A DNA stretch of 64,000 nucleotides from an uncultured Mucilaginibacter sp. (GCA_913775265.1 CAJYJH010000033.1:124001-188000), one strand, 5' to 3'; positions 1-10,017 are shown, counted from the first letter of the stretch. Notes: generated by a model not told the origin, from the sequence alone. Numbers and translations: made by a program.

Positions 1-322
1 TATTTTGTGCTACAATAGCTGTATTAAAAAAGGAGTTATTAGGGCCTTCATCCGGCTTAGGCACATAGAGTGTTTGGTTATCAGTAAAGGTTAATGTACT
101 GGATTGCTTTTTAAACTGTGGCTGCGATTTGCGGAACGACTCATAGGCTGGTTGTAAAAAGCTTTCATTGTCTTTAGTAATACGTTTTTTGATAATAGCA
201 TACATGTTTACGCTTTTTTCGTACTCAATAACGCCGCTGGTAGTAAAGTGGGCATTTTGTGCCACTGATAGCTTGCCCACTAATAAGGTTAAGCATAAAA
301 TTAAAAGGTGTTTACTTTTCAT
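1..322 (-). CDS. GLPGLI family protein, N-terminal part (runs off window)
   Basis: Translation from the ATG at 320-322 gives a Sec signal peptide (MKSKHLLILCLTLLVG..SVAQ) and then an exported domain beginning with SGVIEYEKSVNMYAIIKK. Only the first 107 codons are in the window and the 3' end lies to the left of base 1. The GLPGLI family (TIGR01200) is a set of Bacteroidetes secreted proteins of unknown function, typically encoded next to an outer-membrane beta-barrel receptor. That is the arrangement here: the receptor stops at 327, four bases before this start, so the two are almost certainly co-transcribed. The family call rests on the N-terminal pattern and the neighbour; the signature motif itself is not in view. 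Confidence 0.7.
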   Translation of the reverse strand, partial: MKSKHLLILCLTLLVGKLSVAQNAHFTTSGVIEYEKSVNMYAIIKKRITKDNESFLQPAYESFRKSQPQFKKQSSTLTFTDNQTLYVPKPDEGPNNSFFNTAIVAQN

Positions 323-326
323 GATG

Positions 327-3125
327 TTATTTTTTTGCCGGCGCACCGCCCATTTTACTAAAGTCATATATTAAAGAGAACATAAAATACCGTCTGATGG
401 TGGTATAAGAGTTTTGAGTAAGAAAACTACCCGATGAACTACGGTCAAATCCACGGTTCTGATTGAAAATATCATTAACGGTTAAACGCAGTTTTAAGCT
501 TTCATCTTTAACCAAGGCCTTATTAATGTATCCGTTCAGCAAATAACGGCTAAAGCTTTGGTTAAACGATTGAGTTGGAGCACGGTACTCGTACCCGCCA
601 TCAAAACCGATTTGCAGTTTTCCGGGCAGGTAAGTATTGATTTCGTGATTAATGGTAAAGCCCGAACCATTATTGTTAGTTTGTGGTCTTAATGATGACT
701 CACCCAAGGTATAAGTAGGTCCACCGCTTACATAAAAATCCAATTTCTTCTCTATATAGCGTCTTATGCTGGCATTAATACCGTAGGTATTTGAGCGCGT
801 TCTGTTTAACTCGTTGTTAACCATGTTGTAATAAGTGCTTCCATTAGTATTAAAGCCGATACCGCCCTCAATGCTGAATAAAAATTTAAGCTTCATGCCA
901 ATCTCACCATATGCTGAATAATTGGATGTGATTTCGCCTGGTAGATTAACATAGCGGTTAGTGGTAAAACCAGTATTGGGGTCTGTATTAACGTTACTTA
1001 CAATAGGGTTGGATGTGATAGAGTAATTGGCACCCATCCATATGGATCGGTTAGTTAACACTTTGTAAGAATTGTAGTTTATCGAAAAGCGATTATTGAA
1101 TGAAGGCTTTAAATCTGGATTACCTAAAGTAACATTCAACGGATCGGTATTAATAATAATGGGCTGGATTTGATCTATTGTTGGTTGCCGTGTGTTACCA
1201 TTATAATTAAATCTGAATGATTTTTGTTGCGAAAAACGGTACATGTAAAACAACTGAGGATTCCAATTAATGAAATTCCGATCAAATTCGGCATCTGTAA
1301 ATTTGTTAAGCTGTTGAAAGTTTACCACAGCGGCTTTAGTACCGAAGTTTAATGTAGTTTTATCTTTTTTATAATTAAACACAAGACCACCCTGGTTGGT
1401 AAACTGATCGAGCCGGTAATTACTACTCAACTCAGGTACCAGTACATTATAGTTGCCCGGTGTTGATTGATTATAAGATCTACGATCGGCTGTGCTATTA
1501 CTTATTCCAACCCCATAATTGGCCACTAACGAAAATGTTTTAGATAAAGGTTCGGTGTAAGTGAGGTTGGTGTTAAAAATGGATGTTTGAATATCATTAT
1601 CTTTTAACTGATCAATCAGTTGCGAACTGGTTTGTGCACCAGTTTCGTTATAAATTTTTACATCAGAATATAAATTGCCTTTGTTTTTATTTTGATCGAG
1701 TGACTGTGATGCCAGGAAAGATATGGTACGTCCGGTTTTTTTGAATTTTTTGTTGTAAAATGCCGAGAAGTTAAAAGTTTGGTTATCGCCTTTATTATCC
1801 AGCCTGCGATTGTTGGTGTTAATTAAAGAACTATCGCCCCTTACACTATAAGCTACATTATCGCTTTGGTTTTCGCTGTGTTTAAAAGTAGCATCGGCCG
1901 ATATTTTCAGGTTAGAAGTACTGTCGAGCTTTATCAAAAACATCCCATCTACCTTTTGTCTGAAAATTTTATTATTAAAATTTTGATTAGAACTTGACCT
2001 TATTAATCCTGTAGGTAAGCTGTTTTGAGATTGCTGATTGCTGTTGCCAGTCACATCTAATGAACCTATCTTGTAATTAGTATTAATGGTTTGTTTGTCG
2101 CCTTTCCACTTATCATCGTAATGCAAGCCGCCGGTGCGCGCTGTGGGTATGCCTTGGCCATTAAATTGGCCGTTCCATCCCTCAAATTCGTCATTGCCGC
2201 CCGAGAAAATAGCTATACCGCCATCTACAAATTCAACGTTATTTCCAGATGTACCAAATTTATTGGCGTCCTGCCAACCTAAGCCTGTTTTACCTGTGTT
2301 AGCTAATGTACCATAGGCCGAAAACTTCTTTTTGCCTATAAATTTATTGAAAGCCAACTGCTCCTGATAGAATTTTTTGGTTCCGATACCTGCGTCTACC
2401 TTACCAAAATAGCCGTTCTTTTTATCCTCTTTAAGTTTAATATTAATCGTTTTAGTTTTTTGCCCGTCGTCTACGCCGGTAAAAGCAGCCTGGTCACTGG
2501 CTTTATCATACAGTTGTACTTTATCAACCATGTCCGCACGCAGGTTTTTAGTTACCAGTGTAGGGTCATCACCAAAAAACTCTTCGCCATCAACCAGCAC
2601 TTTAGGCACCGATTGCCCTTGAGCCGTAATTTTACCGTCTTTATCTACTTGGATACCTGGTAGCTGTTTCAATAAGTCCTCTACCTTAGCGTTGGGCTGT
2701 ACAGTGAAACTTGAGGCATTAAACTCAGTAGTGTCACCTTTTATTTTAATGGCTGCGCGGGTACCTTTAACAATTACACCTTCCAAAAGCTTTGATTTCA
2801 AAATCAGACTCAAACGGCCAAAATTGTGTGAGGTATGTGCCGAGTCGAGCGCAAAATTCTCCACATAGTCGGCATACTTTGGATAGCTGGCTACCAATAT
2901 GAACTTGCCTTTGCCTAAATTAGGGATAGAAAATGTGCCATCAGCAGCAGCGCGGGTGAATTTACGTAATGTAGAGTCTTTTGCATTTAGCACCATGATA
3001 CTGGTGTTGTGCAGCTTCACATTCGAAATGGTATCGGCGACTGAGCCGTTAATGTTATAATTGGTTTGCGCAGACGTACGGCTGCAAATAAAACAGAACA
3101 GAATTGCTGTCAGTATATATTTCAT
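327..3125 (-). CDS. Outer-membrane beta-barrel protein, TonB-receptor-like
   Basis: 932 residues with a signal peptide at 1-20 (cleavage after SAQ). A carboxypeptidase-regulatory-like beta-sandwich follows (about 22-110), then a plug-like segment (about 120-230, with the phrase VLVDGEEFFGDDP) and a long barrel rich in alternating aromatic and Asn/Thr strands. The C-terminal segment YFMFSLIYDFSKMGG is a plausible last strand. This matches the Bacteroidetes OMP_b-brl_3 type of protein, which resembles TonB receptors and is thought to handle unknown ligands at the outer membrane. The GLPGLI gene starts four bases after the stop, and the two are probably one transport or assembly unit. The ligand cannot be told from sequence. 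Confidence 0.85.
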   Translation of the reverse strand: MKYILTAILFCFICSRTSAQTNYNINGSVADTISNVKLHNTSIMVLNAKDSTLRKFTRAAADGTFSIPNLGKGKFILVASYPKYADYVENFALDSAHTSHNFGRLSLILKSKLLEGVIVKGTRAAIKIKGDTTEFNASSFTVQPNAKVEDLLKQLPGIQVDKDGKITAQGQSVPKVLVDGEEFFGDDPTLVTKNLRADMVDKVQLYDKASDQAAFTGVDDGQKTKTINIKLKEDKKNGYFGKVDAGIGTKKFYQEQLAFNKFIGKKKFSAYGTLANTGKTGLGWQDANKFGTSGNNVEFVDGGIAIFSGGNDEFEGWNGQFNGQGIPTARTGGLHYDDKWKGDKQTINTNYKIGSLDVTGNSNQQSQNSLPTGLIRSSSNQNFNNKIFRQKVDGMFLIKLDSTSNLKISADATFKHSENQSDNVAYSVRGDSSLINTNNRRLDNKGDNQTFNFSAFYNKKFKKTGRTISFLASQSLDQNKNKGNLYSDVKIYNETGAQTSSQLIDQLKDNDIQTSIFNTNLTYTEPLSKTFSLVANYGVGISNSTADRRSYNQSTPGNYNVLVPELSSNYRLDQFTNQGGLVFNYKKDKTTLNFGTKAAVVNFQQLNKFTDAEFDRNFINWNPQLFYMYRFSQQKSFRFNYNGNTRQPTIDQIQPIIINTDPLNVTLGNPDLKPSFNNRFSINYNSYKVLTNRSIWMGANYSITSNPIVSNVNTDPNTGFTTNRYVNLPGEITSNYSAYGEIGMKLKFLFSIEGGIGFNTNGSTYYNMVNNELNRTRSNTYGINASIRRYIEKKLDFYVSGGPTYTLGESSLRPQTNNNGSGFTINHEINTYLPGKLQIGFDGGYEYRAPTQSFNQSFSRYLLNGYINKALVKDESLKLRLTVNDIFNQNRGFDRSSSGSFLTQNSYTTIRRYFMFSLIYDFSKMGGAPAKK

Positions 3126-3297
3126 GATAAGGATTGAGGCCGTAAGGTAAAACTAAAAGCTTAGTATAAAAAGCGTTTAAATGTTAAAATAGGTTAATTA
3201 TTTGTAATATATCTGCTATGAGACGCGTAAAGTATTATATCGTTACAGATAAATCATCAGTAAATATCTAGATCAGGATTTTATCTACCTTTAACTA

Positions 3298-4242
3298 ATG
3301 AACCGGATTGATCGGATTGCCGCTATTTTGATACAACTACAATCGCGTAGGGTAACCAAAGCACAATTAATTGCCGATAGATTCGGCATAAGCTTGCGGA
3401 CGGTTTATCGTGATATACGAACTTTAGAAGATGCCGGTGTGCCTATTATAGGAGAGGCCGGTGCCGGTTACTCACTGGCCGACGGCTACCGGTTACCGCC
3501 CATTTCTTTTACTTTGGATGAAGCCACCGCCTTTATTACAGCCGAAAAGCTGGTCGAAAAATTAACCGACCAGGATAATAGTAGCAGCTTTAAATCTGCC
3601 ATGTACAAGATTAGAGCAGTGCTACGCAATGCAGATAAAGATTACTTGACGGGCATTGATGAAAACGTTGAAGTGTTAAGGGCAAGGTGTTTACCGCAAT
3701 TTCCCAATCATATCAACCCGATGCAAATAATCCTAAAAGCCATTGCTATCCGTAAGGTTGTTAGCCTGAGCTACTTTTCATTTTATCGGCAAGCGCATAC
3801 TGAGCGTTACGTGGAGCCGGTCGGCGTTTTTTACTTGGATAACCACTGGCATCTGATTGCTTGGTGCCGAATGCAAAAAGACTATCGTGATTTTAGGTTT
3901 GACCGAATGCTGGATGTACAACATACTGAAGATGGCATTTTTATAAATCATCCATCATTAAAGGACTATCTGGCTAATGTTTATGAGCAGCGTAACCTTC
4001 ATCAAGTAGTTTTACGCGTAGATAAAGAAGCTGCGCTGCATTTGGGCGAACAAAAATACTATAATGGATACATTGGTGAAACGCCGGTAGGAGACGAGTT
4101 AGAGATGAGCTTCTTAACAATATCGCTCGAAGGTTTTGCCCGATGGTATATGTCGTTTGGTGATTATGCCAGCATTATTGAGCCTGATAGTTTGATTGAA
4201 AGGGTAAAAAGTATCACACAAAAACTTTTTGAAAAATTGTAA
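3298..4242 (+). CDS. YafY-family transcriptional regulator (HTH plus WYL)
   Basis: 314 residues. Residues 1-55 form a winged helix-turn-helix (MNRIDRIAAILIQLQSRR..., FGISLRTVYRDIRTLEDAGVP). A WYL-type ligand-sensing domain follows at about 135-225 (FYLDNHWHLIAWCRMQKDYRDFRFDRM), with a C-terminal WCX-like part. WYL regulators of this group are usually repressors of a neighbouring gene. Here the downstream DinB-family gene is separated by a 16-bp dyad (TGACA-N6-TGTCA, 4251-4266) that is a likely operator. The ATG at 3298 follows a TACCTTTA element at 3286-3293 so closely that the transcript might be nearly leaderless; this last point is an inference. Confidence 0.85.
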   Translation: MNRIDRIAAILIQLQSRRVTKAQLIADRFGISLRTVYRDIRTLEDAGVPIIGEAGAGYSLADGYRLPPISFTLDEATAFITAEKLVEKLTDQDNSSSFKSAMYKIRAVLRNADKDYLTGIDENVEVLRARCLPQFPNHINPMQIILKAIAIRKVVSLSYFSFYRQAHTERYVEPVGVFYLDNHWHLIAWCRMQKDYRDFRFDRMLDVQHTEDGIFINHPSLKDYLANVYEQRNLHQVVLRVDKEAALHLGEQKYYNGYIGETPVGDELEMSFLTISLEGFARWYMSFGDYASIIEPDSLIERVKSITQKLFEKL

Positions 4243-4250
4243 AACGCTGC

Positions 4251-4266
4251 TGACATAGGGTTGTCA
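4251..4266. promoter_or_regulatory. Candidate operator, TGACA-N6-TGTCA dyad
   Basis: The sequence TGACATAGGGTTGTCA has perfect 5-bp inverted arms around six bases. It lies 8 bases after the stop of the YafY-family regulator and ahead of the DinB-family gene, where a repressor controlling that gene would be expected to bind. The functional assignment is an inference from position and symmetry. Confidence 0.45.
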
Positions 4267-4309
4267 CTACCGCATGGTTACTTTGAAACATAAATCAAAA
4301 CCCATAACC

Positions 4310-4813
4310 ATGAACATTATTGAACTGTTGCTAAAAGAACTGAACGAAGAAGCGCAAACTACCCGGAAAATGCTGGAGCGTATCCCGAACGATAAGTTTG
4401 ACTGGCAGCCACACCCTAAAAGCATGACCATCCGTCGTTTGGCTTCGCACATAGCCGACCTACCCAACTGGATAGCTATGACTATTAACACCAGTGAACT
4501 TGACTTTGCCGGTAACGACTGGAAAGAGGAGGTGGTTGATGATACAGATGCATTATTAGTGTATTATGAGCGCTCGCTGGCCAATGGTCGCACTCACTTG
4601 GAGCAGGTTACTGAAGAACAACTTTTGCCCCAATGGACTTTGCGCAACGGCGATCATATTTTAGGAGTTTGGAGTAAATATGAAATGATCAGGATAAGTT
4701 TTTCGCAAATTGTGCATCACCGGGCACAGTTAGGTGTTTACTTAAGATTGCTCAACATTCCGATTCCCGGCAGTTACGGACCAAGTGCTGACGAAATGGA
4801 AGGTCAATTTTAA
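4310..4813 (+). CDS. DinB family protein
   Basis: 167 residues from the ATG at 4310. An in-frame ATG at 4274 would add 12 residues (MVTLKHKSKPIT) that do not look like family sequence, so the internal start is preferred. The protein is a DinB-like four-helix bundle with the three spaced histidines expected for a metal site: SHIAD near residue 47 and the VHHRAQLGVYLR segment near 145. Family members are metal-dependent enzymes or thiol-S-transferase-like proteins, and most have unknown substrates. It is directly downstream of a WYL regulator and a palindromic operator candidate, so it is probably the regulated gene. The stop codon lies inside the terminator stem. Confidence 0.8.
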   Translation: MNIIELLLKELNEEAQTTRKMLERIPNDKFDWQPHPKSMTIRRLASHIADLPNWIAMTINTSELDFAGNDWKEEVVDDTDALLVYYERSLANGRTHLEQVTEEQLLPQWTLRNGDHILGVWSKYEMIRISFSQIVHHRAQLGVYLRLLNIPIPGSYGPSADEMEGQF

Positions 4814-4860
4814 CATCAAAAAAGGCGTTGGACATATCCCAACGCCTTTTTTGATGTTAA
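4810..4860. terminator. Bidirectional-looking terminator with 22-bp perfect stem
   Basis: Arms at 4810-4831 and 4839-4860 are perfectly complementary over 22 bp with a 7-base loop. The core is AAGGCGTTGG / CCAACGCCTT, with A and T tracts on either side. The DinB stop codon (4811-4813) is inside the left arm. Confidence 0.85.
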
Positions 4861-5224
4861 AATTATTAACTTTCTCTCTAACTTTTAATTTAAATAGTTA
4901 TTTGTAGTTTTAAGTGATAAAAGATAATGCTGTTTCTAATAAATAGCGGCGTTAAAAAGCAAACAAACGATTAACCTGAATTTATTATATAACTATATAA
5001 AGTCTTATCATAAAATTAAGTGCATTTTTAAAGATTTAGAGGTTTTTAGCAAAACCAAGATTTTGATCTTAAATTAAGTTGTAATTAAAATTAGTCCAGT
5101 GTTTCTTATAACTTCTTAATTTTTTTGTAAAAAAACTGTTATATATTATCAATATTTCAATTTTTATTGCCGTTGGGTTATGTAAATTATATTTTAATCC
5201 CACATTAATTAATTAAACGGCAAG
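4861..5224. other. AT-rich intergenic region upstream of susC
   Basis: 364 bases with no supportable gene on either strand. It is very AT-rich and must hold the susC promoter. The imperfect element TATATTTTAA lies near 5185-5195, but no clear TAnnTTTG box is visible. No ECF sigma or anti-sigma gene is next to it. Confidence 0.5.
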
Positions 5225-8200
5225 ATGAATAAACTTCTACAAAGGATTTTTATTGTTTTGATGCTATTGGTTTCTCAAGCCTATGCGCAAACACAAAAGA
5301 TTATCGGAAAAGTCATCAGTAAGGATGACGGTCAGCCACTACCCGGAATTACAATAAGGCTAAAAGGCGGCAATGCAAGCACTCAAACTTCGGCAACGGG
5401 CGAATTTTCTATCAACGCTCCAGCCAACGCAATGCTTATATTTTCTTCGGTTGGTTTCCAGCCTCAAGAATATGCGGCTACGCCTGGGATGCAGGTTAGC
5501 TTAGCTTCTGCACTTAACCAACTTAGCGAAGTGGTAGTAACCTCGTATGGTACTGCCAGTAAAAAATTATTACCTGGTGCTGTTACACAAATCAACGCAG
5601 GTGATTTTGCTAAACGCCCGATCACCAACGTATTAAGTTCGGTTGTTGGTTCGGGGCCTGGTATTTCTACTACTGTAGCATCGGGTGCGCCTGGCGAAAC
5701 TCCGGGTATTCGTATCCGTGGTTTCGGTTCTATCAATGCAAGCTCTACAGCGCTCATTGTGGTTGACGGTGCACAATATGATGGAAGTATTTCAAACATT
5801 AATCCTGATGATGTTGAGTCGGTAACTTTATTGAAAGATGCGGCTACAACAGCATTGTACGGATCAAGAGCCAGTAACGGTGTAGTGCAAATTACTACTA
5901 AGAAAGGTAAGGTGGGTAAGCCAACTTTAAATTTTAAAGTAAGTAAAGGTTGGGTAAGCCGCGGCTTGCCCGAGTATAACAGGGTAAATGCTTATCAGTA
6001 TTACCCTTTAATGTGGGAAGCTTACAGAAATAGTTTGGTGTATGGTGCTGATAATGTGCCCTTAGCTACGGCAAACAGCATTGCATCTGGTTTAATTAAT
6101 ACTTACCGGTTGCCTAATAACACCACACGTACTTATATAGCAGGTGGTGTAAAAGGTTTATTAGGATATAATCCTTTTAATGTGCCAGACAACCAGATTG
6201 TTGGTACCGATGGTTTACTTAACCCTAACGCTGCTTTACTATATGGAGATGACCTCAATTGGTCTGATGCAGCATCAAAAGGCGGTAAATCAAGACAGAA
6301 TTATAATCTAAGCTACTCTGGTGCGGGTGATAAATCTGACTATTTTGGGTCATTTGGCTACACCAAAGAGGAAGGATATTTGATTAATTCAAATCTGGAA
6401 AGATTTAACGGTCGTTTAAATGTAAATACACAACCCGTAAAATGGTTTAAAACCGGGATGAATATTACCGGTAACTATACTAAGGCCAGGTTTGACAACG
6501 TAGGTGATGGAGGAAGTTCTGTAGTAAACCCGTTTTATATATCAAGATACATAGGTCCTATATATCCGGTATATCAACATAACGCTTCTGGTGGATATAT
6601 TTTAAATGAAAACGGCGATCCTTATTACGATTATGGTGATGCACGTCCGTTTGCACAGGGCAGGCATGCTATCTTCGAAAACTTAAATGATCAGCAAAAT
6701 CGCGTACGTGGTGCTATCAATAGCCGTGCGTATGGCACTATCAATTTTTATAAGGACCTAAAGTTAACTACAAACATAGCTTTTGATTTGCAGGATACCC
6801 ACGAACGGCAATTTGACAACCGTTTTATTGGCGATGGTGCACCTGCCGGCAGAAATTATCATGATTTTTTCCGTACCACCAGCTACACGTTTAACCAGTT
6901 ATTAGAGTATAGTAAAGATATTGATCTACATCACATTGATGTATTGGCCGGGCACGAAAACTATGCTTACAAGTACAACCTGTTGTCGGCATCAAAAACA
7001 GGAATTATTGTTGATGGTATAAACGAGTTACCCAACTTCTCAACTATATTAACACCAACTTCGCGTGAGGATAATGCTACCATTGAAAGTTATTTGTCGA
7101 GATTAAATTATAATTACGATCAAAAATATATCCTGACCGCAAGTTTACGCCGCGACGGTAACTCGCGTTTTGCACCTGATGTTAGATGGGCCAATTTCTG
7201 GTCTGTTGGCTTGGGCTGGAATATTAACCAAGAAGAGTTTTTTAAATTAAAATGGGTTGATCAATTAAAACTGAGAGGTTCGTACGGCCAATTAGGTAAC
7301 GCTGATTTAGGCACTAACTACTACCCGTATCAGGCATTATACCTTTTAGGCCGTAACAATAACGCTGCCCCGGGATTTACCCAAAACTCATTGCCCAACC
7401 CGAACTTAACCTGGGAGTCGGCCAAAAATTTTGACATCGGTGCAGACTTTAGCTTATTTAAAGGACGCTTGGGTGGTACTGTAGAATACTTTAACCGGGT
7501 TACCGACGGGTTGATCTTTGACGTTCCACAATCTTTGTCAAACGGTGGTACAACCGCAGCCGATGATAACAATTTTACTATCCCAACTAATATTGGTTCT
7601 TTGTACAACCGGGGCGTCGAGATTAATTTGAACGCGCAGGCTGTAAAATCAAGAGATTTTAACTACTCGGTTACGTTAAACTTAACCAAGCTAACCAATA
7701 AAATTACTAAAATGCCTTCGCTGACACCATTGATTCAAAATGGCACCAAGGCTTATAGTGTTGGTCATTCTATCTATGATTTTTATTTAAGAGAGTATTA
7801 TGGTGTTGACCCGGCAAATGGCAGCGCTTTATACAAAACAAATGTGCTGAATTCTAATTCGCGCGTAATCGGATCGGATACGGTGACTACCATAGTTGGT
7901 GATGCCAATTATCGCTACGTTGGTGCATCGGCAATACCTGATGTACAGGGTTCTATGTCACATACCGTTAGTTATAAAAATTTCTCTTTAAACGTGTTGT
8001 TTACTTTCCAGTTAGGCGGCAAGTATTACGACGGCACTTACGCCAGCCTGATGCATAGCGGCATATACGGAACTGCATTAGCTTCTGATATTTTAAACCG
8101 CTGGACACCAACTAACACCAATACCAATGTGCCTCGCCTGGATGGTGGTAATACTGCAAACTTAGGCGGTAGCAATAACACTACAAGGTGGTTAACCAGT

Positions 8201-8425
8201 GCTAGCTTTCTGCAAATAAACGCAGCAAACCTAAGTTATAGCTTACCTAAAGCATGGCTGGCTAAAGTAAATGCCCGCAACGCCAACATTTTTGTGAGCG
8301 GTGAAAATTTGGCCTTGTTAAGTGCCAGAAGAGGCATGAATGTTACCGGCTCATTTAACGGTACTTCTGACAATACTTACAATTACAACCGGATTATTTC
8401 GGTTGGATTAAATGTGACGTTTTAG
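5225..8425 (+). CDS. SusC/RagA family TonB-linked outer-membrane protein
   Basis: 1066 residues. A signal peptide at 1-21 (ending AYAQ) precedes a carboxypeptidase-regulatory-like domain at about 25-100, then a TonB plug (about 105-225, with the SusC-type phrases IRIRGFGSINASSTALIVVDG and LLKDAATTALYGSRASNGV). A long beta-barrel ends in ISVGLNVTF, a typical C-terminal strand with final Phe. SusC proteins import oligomeric substrates across the outer membrane using TonB energy, capped by a SusD lipoprotein. The susD partner starts 30 bases downstream, so this is a two-gene operon. No glycoside hydrolase, sulfatase or regulator lies beside it, so the substrate is unknown. Confidence 0.95.
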   Translation: MNKLLQRIFIVLMLLVSQAYAQTQKIIGKVISKDDGQPLPGITIRLKGGNASTQTSATGEFSINAPANAMLIFSSVGFQPQEYAATPGMQVSLASALNQLSEVVVTSYGTASKKLLPGAVTQINAGDFAKRPITNVLSSVVGSGPGISTTVASGAPGETPGIRIRGFGSINASSTALIVVDGAQYDGSISNINPDDVESVTLLKDAATTALYGSRASNGVVQITTKKGKVGKPTLNFKVSKGWVSRGLPEYNRVNAYQYYPLMWEAYRNSLVYGADNVPLATANSIASGLINTYRLPNNTTRTYIAGGVKGLLGYNPFNVPDNQIVGTDGLLNPNAALLYGDDLNWSDAASKGGKSRQNYNLSYSGAGDKSDYFGSFGYTKEEGYLINSNLERFNGRLNVNTQPVKWFKTGMNITGNYTKARFDNVGDGGSSVVNPFYISRYIGPIYPVYQHNASGGYILNENGDPYYDYGDARPFAQGRHAIFENLNDQQNRVRGAINSRAYGTINFYKDLKLTTNIAFDLQDTHERQFDNRFIGDGAPAGRNYHDFFRTTSYTFNQLLEYSKDIDLHHIDVLAGHENYAYKYNLLSASKTGIIVDGINELPNFSTILTPTSREDNATIESYLSRLNYNYDQKYILTASLRRDGNSRFAPDVRWANFWSVGLGWNINQEEFFKLKWVDQLKLRGSYGQLGNADLGTNYYPYQALYLLGRNNNAAPGFTQNSLPNPNLTWESAKNFDIGADFSLFKGRLGGTVEYFNRVTDGLIFDVPQSLSNGGTTAADDNNFTIPTNIGSLYNRGVEINLNAQAVKSRDFNYSVTLNLTKLTNKITKMPSLTPLIQNGTKAYSVGHSIYDFYLREYYGVDPANGSALYKTNVLNSNSRVIGSDTVTTIVGDANYRYVGASAIPDVQGSMSHTVSYKNFSLNVLFTFQLGGKYYDGTYASLMHSGIYGTALASDILNRWTPTNTNTNVPRLDGGNTANLGGSNNTTRWLTSASFLQINAANLSYSLPKAWLAKVNARNANIFVSGENLALLSARRGMNVTGSFNGTSDNTYNYNRIISVGLNVTF

Positions 8426-8455
8426 TTTACCACATAACTATAAAGGAAATTCACA

Positions 8456-9946
8456 ATGAAAAATATATTTAATAAAGGAGCATTGGCAATTACTTTGCTT
8501 TTAGCGGTAAGCTCATGCAAAAAAGACTATCTTGAAACTAAGCCTACTAATCAGGTAGCTACGGTGGATGCCTTCAGAACAACAAAGAATGCATGGGCCG
8601 CATTAAACGGTATTCATCGAATTTTGTATTCGCAAATATATGGCAATCAATCACAAGGAGGTCAAAGTGGCAACATGATGTACATGGATATCATGGGTGA
8701 AGATATGGTGATGAATACAACATCTAACTCTTGGTTTAGAAGTGAATATCAATGGTTAACGCACCGCATTACAACAAGTAATATTAACCAGTATCACTAT
8801 TCGTTTTACTATATGATTATCGGTAACGCTAACATGATTATTGCCAACATTGATAATGCGGATGGCGCACAGACCGATAAGAATGCTATTAAAGGAGAAG
8901 CACTGACATACCGGGCTTGGGCTTATTTTCAGATGGTACAGTTGTTTGGTGAGCGATTTGCTGCCGGAGCTACAAATGGTGGTTTGGGCGTACCTATTGT
9001 ACTTGTACCTACCACAGATAAAACACCGCGTAGTACCGTATCTCAGGTTTATGCTCAAATTAATACAGATTTGGATGCTGCCATAACCGCTTTAAACGGA
9101 TATAACAGAGGCTCAGATAAATCTCAGTTTAACATTAATATTGCTAAGGGTATTAAGGCCAGGGTTGCTTTAACACAACAAAACTGGGCAGATGCCGCCA
9201 AGTTTGCTCAAGAAGCCCGTCAGGGTTTTACCTTAATGACAAACACACAGTACCGTACTGGTTTTAACGATTATTCGAACCCGGAATGGATGTGGTCTTC
9301 GCGTATTGTAGCTGATCAGACCAACTATTTTTATTCATTTTTTGCTTATATGTCTGCTAACTATAATTCAACAGCCATACGCACCAGTCCAAGGTCTATG
9401 TTTTCTGTACTGTATGATAAAATATCAAGTACAGATGTTCGTAAAGGCTTGTGGGATCCTACTGGTAAAAATACTACAGACTTTCCGGTTCCGGCAAACG
9501 GATCAAGGTATCCCTATATGAGTAAAAAGTTTTTAGTGGCTGATGTTGGCCAGACTATAGGTGATGTGCCCTATATGCGCGCTGCAGAAATGTATTTAAT
9601 CGAAGCTGAGGCTTTAGCCAGAAGCGGTAATAATGAAGGTGCCGTAACTGCTTTGTATAATTTGGCTGTTAATCGAGATGCATCATACAGACGCTCAACC
9701 AACACAGGTGCTGCTTTAATTGATGAGATTATGACACAACGCCGGGTTGAGCTTTGGGGTGAAGGTTTTCGTTTCTATGACTTAAAGCGTACTAACAGTG
9801 CTTTAGACAGAACCGGGGGTAACCATAATGCCACTGTGGCAAACAGTTTATTGCAAGTGCCTGCCGGTGATATAAAATGGCAGTTTTTAATTCCTCAGGA
9901 AGAGATTAATGTTGGGGGAGACGTAGTGTTTCAAAATCCACAGTAA
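8456..9946 (+). CDS. RagB/SusD family nutrient-uptake lipoprotein
   Basis: 496 residues with a lipoprotein signal peptide. The lipobox is LAVSSC with the lipidated Cys at residue 21, followed by KKDYLETKPTNQV. The body is the SusD fold of TPR-like helices: the conserved GEALTYRAWAYFQMVQLFG segment is near 143-165 and the C-terminal RRVELWGEGFRFYDLKR motif near 430-445. It sits on the outer face of the outer membrane as the lid and substrate-binding partner of the SusC protein encoded just upstream. A strong hairpin terminator follows the gene. Confidence 0.95.
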   Translation: MKNIFNKGALAITLLLAVSSCKKDYLETKPTNQVATVDAFRTTKNAWAALNGIHRILYSQIYGNQSQGGQSGNMMYMDIMGEDMVMNTTSNSWFRSEYQWLTHRITTSNINQYHYSFYYMIIGNANMIIANIDNADGAQTDKNAIKGEALTYRAWAYFQMVQLFGERFAAGATNGGLGVPIVLVPTTDKTPRSTVSQVYAQINTDLDAAITALNGYNRGSDKSQFNINIAKGIKARVALTQQNWADAAKFAQEARQGFTLMTNTQYRTGFNDYSNPEWMWSSRIVADQTNYFYSFFAYMSANYNSTAIRTSPRSMFSVLYDKISSTDVRKGLWDPTGKNTTDFPVPANGSRYPYMSKKFLVADVGQTIGDVPYMRAAEMYLIEAEALARSGNNEGAVTALYNLAVNRDASYRRSTNTGAALIDEIMTQRRVELWGEGFRFYDLKRTNSALDRTGGNHNATVANSLLQVPAGDIKWQFLIPQEEINVGGDVVFQNPQ

Positions 9947-9976
9947 ACTGCTTGTGCTTGAATAAGCCTATTTATA

Positions 9977-10017
9977 AGCAAAAGCCGCTTTGCACTACAT
10001 ACAAAGCAGCTTTTGCT
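9977..10017. terminator. Convergent terminator between susD and uvrA
   Basis: Arms AGCAAAAGCCGCTTTG (9977-9992) and CAAAGCAGCTTTTGCT (10002-10017) pair over 16 positions with one C/A mismatch on the plus transcript. That mismatch becomes a G-U pair on the minus transcript, so it may act for both convergent genes. A T-tract follows on the plus side. Confidence 0.8.

Noticed and set aside
4274..4309. Longer start for the DinB-family gene
   Set aside because: The extra 12 residues do not resemble the family N-terminus, and the ATG at 4310 gives the expected start.
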